The notes: generated by a model from the sequence alone, not told the origin. A stretch of 64,000 bases of DNA from Roseibium polysiphoniae (GCF_014842925.1 NZ_JACYXJ010000001.1:496001-560000), one strand, 5' to 3'. Shown: positions 8,548-17,367, counted from the first letter of the stretch. Made by a program: numbers and translations.

Positions 8548-9105
8548 TCAGAAATAGCGCTCGCGGACGTAAATCGTGTCTCCCGGCCGCAAGGGGTCCG
8601 AAATAGGCACACGGCCGTTTAGGATTTCACCATTGATCTGACGGGTGATGTCAACATCCTGCTGTTGTGCCCGGGTCGAGAAACCACCTGCGGTCGCTAT
8701 GGCATTCTGCACGGTCATGCCTGCCACATAGGTGTACTGGCCCGCGTTTTGCACTTCGCCCATGACGAAGACGGGGCGGTAGGTGTCGACTTCGACCGAG
8801 ACGTCCGGATCACGCAGGTAACCCTGACGCAACTTGCGCCCAAGCTCGGCTGACAGCTCCTGCTGTGTCTTGCCGCGCGCGGCCACGCTGCCCACCAGCG
8901 GGAAGGAAATATAGCCTGCCTGGTCAATGACATAGGTATTGGAGAGGTCGTCCTGACCGAACACGATGATCCGCAGCCTGTCGCTGGAATCCAGGCGATA
9001 GGGTTGTGTCAGCGTTTCATGGAACGCGGTTGGCGGGCGCTTGTAGCCACTGCAAGCCACCATGCTGGCGCACATGGCCAGAACAAGAAACAGTCTGATG
9101 GGCAT
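8548..9105 (-). CDS. Polysaccharide export lipoprotein (Wza/GumB/HfsD type, short form)
   Basis: A 185-residue outer-membrane lipoprotein. The signal sequence ends in a lipobox MVAC with the lipidated cysteine at residue 18. A Poly_export domain follows (YRLDSSDRLRIIVFGQDDLS, then AGYISFPLVGSV), and then one SLBB-type beta-grasp (VFVMGEVQNAGQYTY ... AIATAGGFSTRA). It ends at DTIYVRERYF without Wza's C-terminal amphipathic helix, as in short GumB/HfsD-like exporters. Role: forms the periplasmic/outer-membrane conduit with the Wzc/GumC partner encoded divergently next door. It is the first gene of the minus-strand operon, with GGAG upstream of ATG. Confidence 0.93.
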   Translation of the reverse strand: MPIRLFLVLAMCASMVACSGYKRPPTAFHETLTQPYRLDSSDRLRIIVFGQDDLSNTYVIDQAGYISFPLVGSVAARGKTQQELSAELGRKLRQGYLRDPDVSVEVDTYRPVFVMGEVQNAGQYTYVAGMTVQNAIATAGGFSTRAQQQDVDITRQINGEILNGRVPISDPLRPGDTIYVRERYF

Positions 9106-9301
9106 TCACGACTCTCCTAAAGGTCATTCGCACCATCGCAAGTCATGGTTAATGCTCGGTGAAGAGATTTCGGACGGCCATGAAACACTGTCAAAATTGC
9201 CGAGACAAAAATTAACGCCGCTTTCCGTGCGCCGGACAGGGGCTTAACCGATCGCTTACCCTAATTCGTCATAGTTGCGGAGTTCGTTCTGGAGTATTGA
9301 A
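9106..9301. promoter_or_regulatory. Divergent promoter region of the adhesin/EPS locus
   Basis: 196 bases separate the starts of the export lipoprotein operon (-) and the co-polymerase gene (+). Both genes must be expressed from here. It is locally AT-richer, but I cannot point to convincing -35/-10 pairs or an operator. Confidence 0.5.
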
Positions 9302-11668
9302 ATGAGTTCGACCCGCAACGCGGTGCAAGATGATGACATGGCGCTCGACCTGGCTGGCCTGCTGAGGGCAATCGGCGGCGCCTTGCGCTGGCTGTTGCCG
9401 CTGGTTTTCATCGTCGCGGCAAGTGTCTTTTTAGTCCTTCAGTTCGTTCCGTCCAAATACAGGGGCGAGGCGAGGGTGCTGATCGAGAGCAAGGACTCCG
9501 ATTATCCCGGCACCACACGCGGCGTTGAAGAGGAACGGGCGGTTCTCGACAATGAAGGTGTTGCCAGTCAGGTGCAGCTGCTGAAATCGGCTGATCTGGC
9601 GCGCCGGGTCGCAAAGCGCCTTGGTCTTGCGTCCATTGCCGAATTCGAGGCCGACAGCGGTGCGGGCATTGTCAGCGATGCGCTTGTGATGCTGGGTATC
9701 TCCCGCGATCCGGCCCGCATTTCTCCCGAAGAGCGGGTGCTGAAGGTCTTCTACGAAAACCTCGAAATCTACCGGCTTGAAGGCTCGCGCGTCATTGCCG
9801 TCGACTTTTCCGCACAGGATCCGGAACTGGCCGCGGCCGTCGCCAACACAATTCTTGATGAGTATATTGCCCTTCAGTCCAGCGCAAAGCGCAAGACCAC
9901 TGAATTTGCCACCACATCGCTGGAACCCCAGATCGAAAGCCTGAAAGCGGAAGTCCAGGCCGCACGCAAGGCGGTCGAGGATTTTCGCGCTCATGCCGAT
10001 CTCCTGATGGGAACCGACAATCTGACGTTGAACCAGCAGCAATTGGCGGAGATCAGCAGCAGCTATTCGCAGGCGCAGGCCGACAAGGCGGAGTCCCAGG
10101 CGAAGGCGGACCTGATCCGGGAGCTCTTGAAATCCGGTGGCTCGCTCGAAACCGCGAGTGAAGTTCTCGACTCTCTCCTGATTCAGCGTCTGCGCGAACG
10201 GCAGGTGGCGATCCAGTCGAACATCGCTGAACTGTCCATCACCTTGCTGCCGAACCATCCGCAGCTGAAGGCGCTGCAGTCGCAGCTGGCTGACTACAAC
10301 CGGCTCATCCGCGAAGAAGCGCGCAAGGTGCTCGTCGGTCTGGAGAACGACGCCAAGGTCGCCAACCAGCAGGCTGAGGCTCTGAAAGGACGTCTTGGTG
10401 AGCTCAAGGTCGCTGCGGCCCAGACCAATTCGGACCAGGTGCGTCTGGCGGAGCTGGAGCGGGAGGCAAATGCCAAGGCGCGTCAGCTGGATCAGCTGAT
10501 CGGCAGTTTCCGCGATGCCGACACCCGGCTGCGGGCGCAGGCCCTGCCAGCCGATGCGCGCATCATTTCACGGGCGGCGGTTCCGATCGAACCCTACGCG
10601 CCGAAGGTGATCGCCATCACGATCATTGCCGCCCTGGCGACCTTCGTGATCGGCTGCACCTTCGTGATCATGCGCGAGTTTCTATCGGGCAACGTGCTCT
10701 ATCCGGTGGCCTATGATTCCGCGTCGCTGCGCCAGCCGCAGGAGCCGACACCTCCGGGCGGCGGGCACTATGGCAACTGGCCTTCCTCGGCCGCTGCCCA
10801 GGGCGTCGCCATGTCTGCGAGCTTTTCCTATGGCGATGAAAAACAGGCCGCAGCCCGTTATGTTCAGGAGATGGCTGCCGACGCGAGACACGTTGAGGCC
10901 GAACCAGAACCAGCTCCGCAGCCTGCTGTCGCTGCCGAACCCGAGGAAAAGGCGATCAGGGAGACCAGCCGCAAGACCTTGCTGGAACGCGCGGTGGACC
11001 TTGCCAAACCAGCGGCACGCGCTCGTGAAGACAAGCGTGATATTCAGCCCGATCGCGCCGATCAACAGTATGATCGCGCGAGCAAGATTGATGCTGCTCT
11101 TGCGGTCGCGCCCGAAGACGGCCCGGCACCGCTTGCCGTCGAGGGCGTTATAGTCGTGCTGAGCGTCGACGACCCCGCTGTGTCACACAACCGCGCCTTC
11201 GAGATGGCACGCGGCGCCGCGGAAGAAGGGGCGGGCGTGCTGCTTCTCGAAGTGTTTCCGGAGATCGGGACACCGGAAGCGGCGGAAGGCTTCTCCGATC
11301 TCGTCGCTGGCGACGTGGTCTTTTCCAAGGTGGTCTATCGCGATGCCGGTTCTCCGGCGCACATCATTGAAGCCGGAACCCAGCAGATCGATGACCAGAT
11401 GGCCAACGGCGAACGCTTCCAGATGGCGGTCGACGCCATCGCCGACACCTATGATGCGGTCGTGATCGACCTTGGAGCCATTGACGGCTCGCTTGCGAGC
11501 GCAAATCTTCTGCGCAGGGCCGATCGTGTCCTGTTGATGTCCGGCGATGCGAGCTATGACCATGAGCTGAAGAGCGCAGCGCGCCTTCTGGCTCGAAACA
11601 CGGGCGCTGCAGTCGAGGTGATTGCTCAGGGCAACCAAAAGCGCCGCGGGTCGGGTCGGGCGGCCTAA
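9302..11668 (+). CDS. Wzc/GumC-like polysaccharide co-polymerase with degenerate P-loop domain
   Basis: A 788-residue inner-membrane chain-length and export regulator. A Wzz domain with membrane helix 1 (about 30-50) is followed by long periplasmic coiled coils (about 200-420), the GNVR-type proline motif AVPIEPYAPK and helix 2 (about 440-460). A roughly 150-residue low-complexity cytoplasmic linker follows. The C-terminal domain looks like the ExoP/Wzc tyrosine-kinase fold (AFEMARGAA, GFSDLVAGDVVFSKVVYRD, YDAVVIDLGAID), but its first strand lacks a GxxGxGK[ST] Walker A and VLLLEVFPE replaces the DxD-type Walker A'. There is no tyrosine-rich tail. It therefore probably cannot autophosphorylate. 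ATG at 9302 is preferred over an in-frame TTG at 9275 because GGAG lies seven bases upstream. It faces the exporter gene divergently and resembles HfsA/HfsB-type partners. Confidence 0.9.
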   Translation: MSSTRNAVQDDDMALDLAGLLRAIGGALRWLLPLVFIVAASVFLVLQFVPSKYRGEARVLIESKDSDYPGTTRGVEEERAVLDNEGVASQVQLLKSADLARRVAKRLGLASIAEFEADSGAGIVSDALVMLGISRDPARISPEERVLKVFYENLEIYRLEGSRVIAVDFSAQDPELAAAVANTILDEYIALQSSAKRKTTEFATTSLEPQIESLKAEVQAARKAVEDFRAHADLLMGTDNLTLNQQQLAEISSSYSQAQADKAESQAKADLIRELLKSGGSLETASEVLDSLLIQRLRERQVAIQSNIAELSITLLPNHPQLKALQSQLADYNRLIREEARKVLVGLENDAKVANQQAEALKGRLGELKVAAAQTNSDQVRLAELEREANAKARQLDQLIGSFRDADTRLRAQALPADARIISRAAVPIEPYAPKVIAITIIAALATFVIGCTFVIMREFLSGNVLYPVAYDSASLRQPQEPTPPGGGHYGNWPSSAAAQGVAMSASFSYGDEKQAAARYVQEMAADARHVEAEPEPAPQPAVAAEPEEKAIRETSRKTLLERAVDLAKPAARAREDKRDIQPDRADQQYDRASKIDAALAVAPEDGPAPLAVEGVIVVLSVDDPAVSHNRAFEMARGAAEEGAGVLLLEVFPEIGTPEAAEGFSDLVAGDVVFSKVVYRDAGSPAHIIEAGTQQIDDQMANGERFQMAVDAIADTYDAVVIDLGAIDGSLASANLLRRADRVLLMSGDASYDHELKSAARLLARNTGAAVEVIAQGNQKRRGSGRAA

Positions 11669-11818
11669 GCGCCGAAAATATCCAGCTTTTTCACGGTTGA
11701 GCCAGTTTTGTACAGGAAAGGCAGTGACGGGTTCGAAATCGTTCAACAGATATATTATACGGCTATAGGTTGTGCTTCGTATAGGGATCCAAAAATCCCA
11801 TAAGCTTATGGGAAGGTG

Positions 11819-12370
11819 ATGGAAAAAGATCGCGTAAAGGCCAAATACCAGAGCGTATACAGAGCTATAGTTGTTTTTTTTCTCGCAAACTGTATCTTCC
11901 ACATGATGGGTTTTACGGTTTTCTCCGTTGATTTTATTGACAGGATTTCCCGCGTCCTTCTTCCGGATTGGCTATTTTTAGAAGAAATAGTCGATAGATA
12001 TGGGGCTGATTATTATTCTATTTTAGAATCAATGATGATATTATTTGTATTTTGTATACTGTATGTATTGATGTTATTATATATTTCTACGTGCCAGATA
12101 AAATATATTGTAAATAAAAGTGGTTTTAACTATTTTAAATACAGAAAAGATTTTTACGTAGCGTATTTTGGGTTTGTATTTGTATTTGTAATAACGCCAA
12201 TCGTAAAATTCAATAGTAGTCAATTCTCACCAAAGTATGTGCTCATGCCGCCGGAGCTTTTGCTGATTGCGCTGAACACTCTGTGGCTCGGTGCATTCGT
12301 ATATACTTTTGCATTTGCGCTGGAGCCTGCTTTAATAACCAAGCACTGGAAAGCCGCCAACGCTGAATGA
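11819..12370 (+). CDS. Hypothetical membrane protein, AT-rich orphan
   Basis: About 183 residues with four predicted membrane helices (near 15-35, 65-90, 110-130 and 145-167) and short charged loops. I do not recognise a family. Base composition is strikingly AT-rich from about 11700 to 12240 (runs such as TTATTATTCTATTTTAGAATC), then returns to normal GC in the last 130 bases, which encode the final helix and tail. That suggests acquired DNA joined to resident sequence. The start is unsure: ATG at 11819, or GTG at 11816, both very close to a GGAAGG that would be a poorly spaced ribosome site. It sits inside the polysaccharide locus between the co-polymerase and the acyltransferase. A membrane acyl or sugar-modifying accessory role is possible but unsupported. 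Confidence 0.6.
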   Translation: MEKDRVKAKYQSVYRAIVVFFLANCIFHMMGFTVFSVDFIDRISRVLLPDWLFLEEIVDRYGADYYSILESMMILFVFCILYVLMLLYISTCQIKYIVNKSGFNYFKYRKDFYVAYFGFVFVFVITPIVKFNSSQFSPKYVLMPPELLLIALNTLWLGAFVYTFAFALEPALITKHWKAANAE

Positions 12371-12434
12371 AGGCGATGCGCTCTGATTTGCATCGGGACT
12401 TATGGATCCGGTGCTTAAAGCGATGTGTGCAAAT

Positions 12435-13685
12435 CTAGCTCGGCCGCACACGTGCTTTCAGGGCGCGCATCTTGCGCACGAGCGGCCAAAGGGTCTCTGA
12501 TTTTCGGATCCGCGCTTTCAGGACTTGCTTCTTGCTGAAGGCGAAAAACGCCATCTTGCCCTTGAACGTCAGGGGCGTGGAGCTGTCGAAAAGCGCGACC
12601 GCCTCGCTCCAGGATCGCTTGTAGCGTTCATCGCCAAGGCCAAGGTCGAGGCAATGGAGGCCCGGGTCCGCGCAGGCTCTCGCGATGATTTCCTTCAGCA
12701 GCACGACGCCTGGGCTGTGAGCTGTCATGTTATCATGGGAAATGCTGTTGGCATAACCGATCAGCCGGTCGCCCGACCGGCAGCTGAGATAGGTCGCCCG
12801 AATCTCGCCCTCACATTCCAGCCACCAGAGGTTCAATCCAGTCTCTTCCTGTTGCTGGCCTGACTTCAGCAGGGTTTCGAGAAACAGCTTTTCCTTCTCG
12901 CCCGTGAAGACATTCGGAATTCCGGTCGCTGCGGCGCGCACCGCTCTTTGCTCAAGGAAGGCAGTGAGTCCGCGCTCGATGTCAGCGTCAGTCGTCGCGC
13001 AGACAATCTGGAAGTTGTCGGCAGCCTCGAGGGACTTTTGTTTCTTGGCCAGTTTTTTACGCGCGGCCTTGCTGTGACTGGTCCGGAACAGATCATCAAA
13101 ATCGTCTGACAAGGGCCCGATGAAAACCGGGCTCGGGCTTTGAACGAGCTCACCCAAACAAAGCGGATTGGGGCTTTCGCCCAAATATTCCGGCAGATTG
13201 GCCAATTGCAGAAGGTCCGCCTCGAACGTCTTTCCGAGCGCCGACAAATGCCGCTGTAGAACAGCTGGTGCCACAGCGCCCACGGCTGAACGGCGCCACA
13301 GTCCCGTGGACTGATTGGCCTTGTTCTGACCCAGGAAGCTAAGAACGCGCAGCGGCCCCTTCTTCTGAAGGGCAAGCGGCAGGAAGAAGGCGGCTTGCTC
13401 ATCCAGAAAACCTGCGACAAGAACCGGTTCGCAGCGTTCTATCTCGCCAAAGCTTGTCTGCCAGGCTTTGATCCAGGACGCTTCATGGTAGGGCAGGGTG
13501 AGCCTGTCCTCGCCCAGCTGGGCGATGAAGTCACTTGCGGAGGCGAAATCATCCAGCCGCGCCAGGCGCAGTTCGACCGTCTGTCGGTTGCAGCCTGTGG
13601 TTTTATCGGCCGATCCGACGAGGCGCTCATCAGGGTCTGATGCAAGGGCGTTTGCCCCGGTCGCTACCATGTGCTCGGTTTCCAT
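12435..13685 (-). CDS. GNAT/FemAB-like acyltransferase (BcsL/HfsK type)
   Basis: A 416-residue cytoplasmic protein of the CelD/BcsL (Acetyltransf_6) branch of GNAT-fold enzymes. Seen: an N-terminal region RLDDFASASDFIAQL and YHEASWIKAWQ, then the core GNAT segment LWWLECEGEIRATYLSCRSGDRLIGYANSISHD with SPGVVLLKEIIARA and LDLGLGDERYKRSWSE, the characteristic D-x-G-x-G-x-x-x-Y-K end. Role: N- or O-acylation of a sugar in the polysaccharide precursor. In Caulobacter the relative HfsK modifies holdfast. It is transcribed away from the divergent deacetylase gene 91 bases off, a sensible pairing of acetyl-adding and acetyl-removing functions. The start is the first ATG, with an in-frame ATG five codons later. 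Confidence 0.82.
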   Translation of the reverse strand: METEHMVATGANALASDPDERLVGSADKTTGCNRQTVELRLARLDDFASASDFIAQLGEDRLTLPYHEASWIKAWQTSFGEIERCEPVLVAGFLDEQAAFFLPLALQKKGPLRVLSFLGQNKANQSTGLWRRSAVGAVAPAVLQRHLSALGKTFEADLLQLANLPEYLGESPNPLCLGELVQSPSPVFIGPLSDDFDDLFRTSHSKAARKKLAKKQKSLEAADNFQIVCATTDADIERGLTAFLEQRAVRAAATGIPNVFTGEKEKLFLETLLKSGQQQEETGLNLWWLECEGEIRATYLSCRSGDRLIGYANSISHDNMTAHSPGVVLLKEIIARACADPGLHCLDLGLGDERYKRSWSEAVALFDSSTPLTFKGKMAFFAFSKKQVLKARIRKSETLWPLVRKMRALKARVRPS

Positions 13686-13776
13686 CCTGCTCGTTCAACT
13701 CTAGAGACAAATAGCAATAAAAATTAAAGAAACAGTGCCTAATCTGCTGCCAGAAATCAGGGGTCGACCGACACAA

Positions 13777-14877
13777 ATGGGTGCTCGTCAAAGAATATTC
13801 CAAAATGCTTTCAAGCTCTTGCGCAGCAGTGGGCTTGGCCGTGTTATGGCGCCGTTTACTCAGGGTTGTGGTGCAATCTTCATGATGCATCACGTTCGCC
13901 CTGCGCGTGACGACGAATATCAGCCAAATCTGCATCTTGAAATCACCCCGGAGTTCCTGCGCCAGTCGATCGAGCAGATCCGCGGCAACGGCTATGAGAT
14001 CATCGCGCTTGATGAAGCGGTTGATCTTCTCAAGAGCGGCTATGGCAATCAGCGCTATGCAGCCCTGACCTTCGACGACGGCTACCGCGACAATCTCAAG
14101 ATTGCCTACCCGATCCTGAAAGAGCTGAATGTTCCCTTCACCATCTACGTGGCGACGGGGCTTATCGACCGCGAGACCGAACTCTGGTGGATCGCGCTTG
14201 AGCGCATCATCGGTCAGAATGACGAGATCCGCTTGTCAGCCGAAACGGCAGGTGAGGCGATTTCCTGTCGCACGGTGGCGGAAAAGGACGCCTGCTACGA
14301 GCAGCTCACACGATGGTTGACCCAGGAAGTCGACGAAAAGCAGCAGCGCGAGATCATTCGCCAGCTGGCGGAGCGTTATGATTTCGACCTGGCAGGTCTC
14401 GCCGACGAGATGATGATGACCTGGGACGAACTCAGGGAGCTGGCGCAAGATCCGCTGGTGACCCTGGCGGCCCACACCCATGCGCATCATGCTTTGGCAC
14501 GTCTTGGAGCTGCAGACGCCAGATCAGACATCCAGCGCGGGATCGAGCGCATGCAGCAGGAGCTAGGGCGCAAGCCGAAACACTTCGCCTATCCCTATGG
14601 CAACAAGATCGCGGTCAGCAAACGGGACGCACAGATCCTGAGTGAAGCTGGTTTCAACTCGGCCGTGACAACCTTTCCCGGCTTGCTCAAGTCGGTGAAT
14701 GCCCGCGATCCGATGCTGCTTCCCAGGGTCTCCCTGAACGGCCGTTTCCAGGATCCCTATGTGATCGACCAATATCTGACCGGTGCGCCTTTCGCCCTTT
14801 ACCACGTGGCCCGCTGGGCCTGCCGTGGCCGCAGCTTCAGGTCGGGCGTTTCCCGCCTCTTTCCATCCACCAGATGA
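13777..14877 (+). CDS. Polysaccharide deacetylase (NodB-homology, HfsH type)
   Basis: A 366-residue carbohydrate-esterase-4 family protein that removes N-acetyl groups from amino sugars. Metal-binding motif 1 is TFDDGYRDN (about 95-103), with the DD pair, and motif 2 is THAHH (about 230-240). PRVSL follows near the C-terminus. There is no signal peptide, so it probably acts on a cytoplasmic or membrane-associated intermediate, as proposed for some EPS deacetylases. The start is taken at ATG 13777, as a GTG 14 codons upstream has no better ribosome site. It ends with a 41-base antisense overlap with the DUF2842 gene. In holdfast systems such an enzyme (HfsH) makes the polymer cationic and adhesive. 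Confidence 0.9.
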   Translation: MGARQRIFQNAFKLLRSSGLGRVMAPFTQGCGAIFMMHHVRPARDDEYQPNLHLEITPEFLRQSIEQIRGNGYEIIALDEAVDLLKSGYGNQRYAALTFDDGYRDNLKIAYPILKELNVPFTIYVATGLIDRETELWWIALERIIGQNDEIRLSAETAGEAISCRTVAEKDACYEQLTRWLTQEVDEKQQREIIRQLAERYDFDLAGLADEMMMTWDELRELAQDPLVTLAAHTHAHHALARLGAADARSDIQRGIERMQQELGRKPKHFAYPYGNKIAVSKRDAQILSEAGFNSAVTTFPGLLKSVNARDPMLLPRVSLNGRFQDPYVIDQYLTGAPFALYHVARWACRGRSFRSGVSRLFPSTR

Positions 14878-15052
14878 TGGCGCCGGCCGGAATGACCCAG
14901 GCCAGTCCTGCCACGGCGAAATAGGCCAGGCGCATGAGTGTCGAGGATTGTTGCAAGGTCATGTCGCCGATCACCATGGCGACCAGCGCATAGACGATCA
15001 CAAACACCACAAGAACCACCATGCCGACGAACTTTCGAAATGAGGGAACCAT
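14837..15052 (-). CDS. DUF2842 domain-containing small membrane protein
   Basis: A 71-residue protein with two membrane helices: RKFVGMVVLVVFVIVYALVAM and a second ending in AGLAWVIPAGAIIWWME. The Y-A-L-x-A-M and GLAWVIP features fit DUF2842, a small alphaproteobacterial family of unknown role. ATG at 15052 matches the usual family start. An in-frame TTG at 15103 would add 17 polar residues and is less likely. The 3' end overlaps the deacetylase gene on the other strand. It is divergent from the heme A synthase gene, with about 150 bases between them for both promoters. Confidence 0.82.
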   Translation of the reverse strand: MVPSFRKFVGMVVLVVFVIVYALVAMVIGDMTLQQSSTLMRLAYFAVAGLAWVIPAGAIIWWMERGGKRPT

Positions 15053-15203
15053 GCTGGGGAACTCACTTTTCTGATAGGGTTTTGCAGCGTTAGAGTGTCG
15101 CAAACACCGGCCCGCGACTTGCCGCCATTGTCATGCACCTATATCTCCCCCGGTGTTAGGTCAAATCCGGGCAGTGATCCCGGGTTCAAAGACGGGATGG
15201 GAA

Positions 15204-16316
15204 ATGTCTGCTTCCTCCAAGACAGGTGACAACGCCGGGCTTGCCAGCGCCAACGCAGGGTCTTCGCGCCTTGAGCGCAATCGCACTTTGATCCGTTGGT
15301 GGCTCTATGGCATTTGCCTGCTGGTATTGGCTATGGTGGTTGTCGGCGGCGCGACACGTTTGACGGAATCAGGTCTTTCCATCACCGAGTGGAAACCGAT
15401 CCATGGCGTCATCCCGCCGCTGTCGGCTGCCGAATGGGAAGAGGAATTCGCCAAGTACCGCGAGATTCCTCAGTATGAGGTGGTCAACAAGGGCATGTCC
15501 CTTGAAGAGTTCAAGTTCATCTTCTGGTGGGAGTGGGGCCACCGTCAGCTGGGCCGGTTCATCGGCATTGCCTTCTTCGTTCCCATGGCGATCTTCTGGA
15601 TCCAGGGCCGCATCGAACCCTGGCTCAAGCCGCGCCTCGTTGTTGGTCTGGTTCTGGGCGGCCTCCAGGGCGCTCTTGGCTGGTACATGGTCGCGTCGGG
15701 CCTCGTCGACAGGATTGACGTCAGCCAATACCGCCTTGCGGCCCACCTGACCCTTGCCTGCGTGATATTCGCCTATCTGTTCTGGATTGCACGCCGTCTT
15801 GCCCCGCGCGAGAGCGCCAATGCAGAGGAGGCGCGGGCACTCGGCGGTGTCGGCTGGCTGTTCCTTGCGCTGGTGTTCTTGCAGATCTTCATGGGTGGTC
15901 TGGTGGCCGGGCTCAACGCCGGCTTCACGTTCAACACCTGGCCGCTGATGGACGGGCAGGTGATCCCGAAGGGCCTTCTGGCCATGTCTCCGGCGTGGGC
16001 GAACCTCTTCGAGAACGTCATGACCGTCCAGTTCCAGCACCGGGTCACCGCCTATGTGCTCGTGGTCGTCGCACTCTGGCTGATGATCCGGTCGAAAAAG
16101 GTCAGCGGCCGCAAGCAGGTGATGATGCCAGCTCGTCATATCGTCGGTTTCGTGGCGCTTCAGGTGGTGTTCGGCATTGCCACATTGGTCATGTCTGTGC
16201 CGCTGCATCTGGCCCTGTGGCATCAGGCCTTCGCTGTCTTCGTTCTGGGTGCTGCGGTAGACTATCTGGCGATGTTGAAGGGACCTTATCCACGGCCCGC
16301 CGTAGTCGAAAGCTAG
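15204..16316 (+). CDS. ctaA: Heme A synthase (CtaA/COX15)
   Basis: A 370-residue inner-membrane enzyme that oxidises the C8 methyl of heme O to a formyl group, making heme A for cytochrome c oxidase. About eight helices are seen. Conserved motifs are GGATRLTESGLSITEWKP (about 49-66), FIFWWEWGHRQLGR (about 110-123) with the heme-ligand histidine, QYRLAAHLTLA (about 180), and near the C-terminus FQHRVTAY and LALWHQAFA with further ligand histidines. The EW and H-R motifs fit the alphaproteobacterial/COX15 type. The start is ATG after GGGATGGGAA; an upstream in-frame ATG at 15153 lacks this. It is a single gene with no heme O synthase nearby. Confidence 0.97.
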   Translation: MSASSKTGDNAGLASANAGSSRLERNRTLIRWWLYGICLLVLAMVVVGGATRLTESGLSITEWKPIHGVIPPLSAAEWEEEFAKYREIPQYEVVNKGMSLEEFKFIFWWEWGHRQLGRFIGIAFFVPMAIFWIQGRIEPWLKPRLVVGLVLGGLQGALGWYMVASGLVDRIDVSQYRLAAHLTLACVIFAYLFWIARRLAPRESANAEEARALGGVGWLFLALVFLQIFMGGLVAGLNAGFTFNTWPLMDGQVIPKGLLAMSPAWANLFENVMTVQFQHRVTAYVLVVVALWLMIRSKKVSGRKQVMMPARHIVGFVALQVVFGIATLVMSVPLHLALWHQAFAVFVLGAAVDYLAMLKGPYPRPAVVES

Positions 16317-17003
16317 GCGCAGAGCACCTGCGCCAACTCGCTGGCAGCACCAGGTCCACCGCAGGATCTCCTCTCCCCGGCGTTTTGGCTGGTTCTCGGT
16401 TTCCCGTCAGAAACGGGATGGCAGGCGTTCCGGACTTGCCGGGCGGTATTGGGAATGTGGGAAGTGACAAGGCCGTTGCGCCTGCCCAGGTTTCGTGTCC
16501 CAAATGACCGAACTTGCGTCTTTCTCTTTTCTGCGCGCCGGAAGTAGAGCGTCCTCCGGCTTGCCAGATACGAAACGCGCCCGAGAGATACGGCGTCACT
16601 CCCCGCCGAAGTCTCAAGCTGCCAGTCACCGGCGCCCTCTGCCATCCGTTACACGGCAGAGAGCCCCTCGAAACCCGGTCCCCGCCACCGCGAACGGACG
16701 GTCCATTAGCGGCCCCGTGATGGCAGGAACAGGGGTGATAATACGGCAGGTTTGATGAGGGGGGATAAGTGTTTCTGACAGGGTCGGCAGGGACCAGTCT
16801 GGTATTATTCGTTTTTTCCGGGTGAAAAGCCTTGAATTGGTCACGAACTAGGACTATTTCCTGCGCATCGATATTGCTTGAAGAACTTGTTACGGCGTGG
16901 GCAACCGCGAACTGAACGATCTTTCCTCTCAACGTCGAGCTAATCGCCCGAGGCAATCTTGCCAAAGGCACCCCTACATGACCGATTGAAAAGGAAAATC
17001 GTT
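16317..17003. other. Long intergenic region and 5' leader before cspA; structured, no gene called
   Basis: About 690 bases. Open frames on both strands (up to 260 codons on the minus strand) have no recognisable product and look like high-GC noise. The stretch 16575-16670 is rich in stem potential (CGGCG/CGCCG and CTCTGCC/GGCAGAG hairpins) and vaguely resembles a glycine-aptamer core. The last 150 bases are probably the long, structured leader usual for cold-shock genes. Confidence 0.45.
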
Positions 17004-17213
17004 ATGGCTATTGGAACCGTTAAGTTCTTCAACTCCACCAAAGGCTTCGGCTTCATCCAGCCGGAAGATGGCGGCAACGACGTGTTCGTTCACATCTCCG
17101 CTGTTGAGCGCGCTGGCATGCAGCCTCTGACCGAAGGTCAGAAGGTCAGCTTTGAAGTTGTTCAGGACCGTCGCTCCGGCAAGTCCGCTGCGGACAACCT
17201 GCAGGAAGTCTAA
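17004..17213 (+). CDS. cspA: Cold-shock protein (CspA family)
   Basis: A 69-residue single-domain OB-fold RNA chaperone that binds single-stranded RNA or DNA and loosens structure at low temperature or in stationary phase. RNP1 is KGFGFIQPE (about 15-23) and RNP2 is VFVHIS (about 31-36), with the usual [10 protein letters not shown] start. Length is standard. ATG at 17004 has AAGGA eight bases upstream; the longer frame from 16959 would add a non-homologous 15 residues. A terminator follows at 17275. The preceding intergenic stretch may contain a temperature-responsive leader, which cannot be shown here. Confidence 0.97.
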   Translation: MAIGTVKFFNSTKGFGFIQPEDGGNDVFVHISAVERAGMQPLTEGQKVSFEVVQDRRSGKSAADNLQEV

Positions 17214-17274
17214 GTCTTATTTTTCAGGGCGCTGCCGGAATGGCTGGCGCGACTTGAAAATGAAGATTGAAAAA

Positions 17275-17300
17275 GGTCGGGCCAACGCCCGGCCTTTTTT
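17275..17300 (+). terminator. Rho-independent terminator of cspA
   Basis: GGTCGGGC / GCCCGGCC stem (8 bp, one T-G wobble) with loop CAAC, followed by six T. It lies 61 bases past the cspA stop. Confidence 0.92.
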
Positions 17301-17367
17301 GCATTTTGAGGGATAACAATTTTCAGCGGCTCAAAAGCTGTTGCCGAGACGGCAAGGCTGGGCGCCG

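Noticed and set aside
16189..16971. 260-codon minus-strand frame before cspA
   Set aside because: Starts inside the cspA leader, runs into ctaA, and has no domain pattern.
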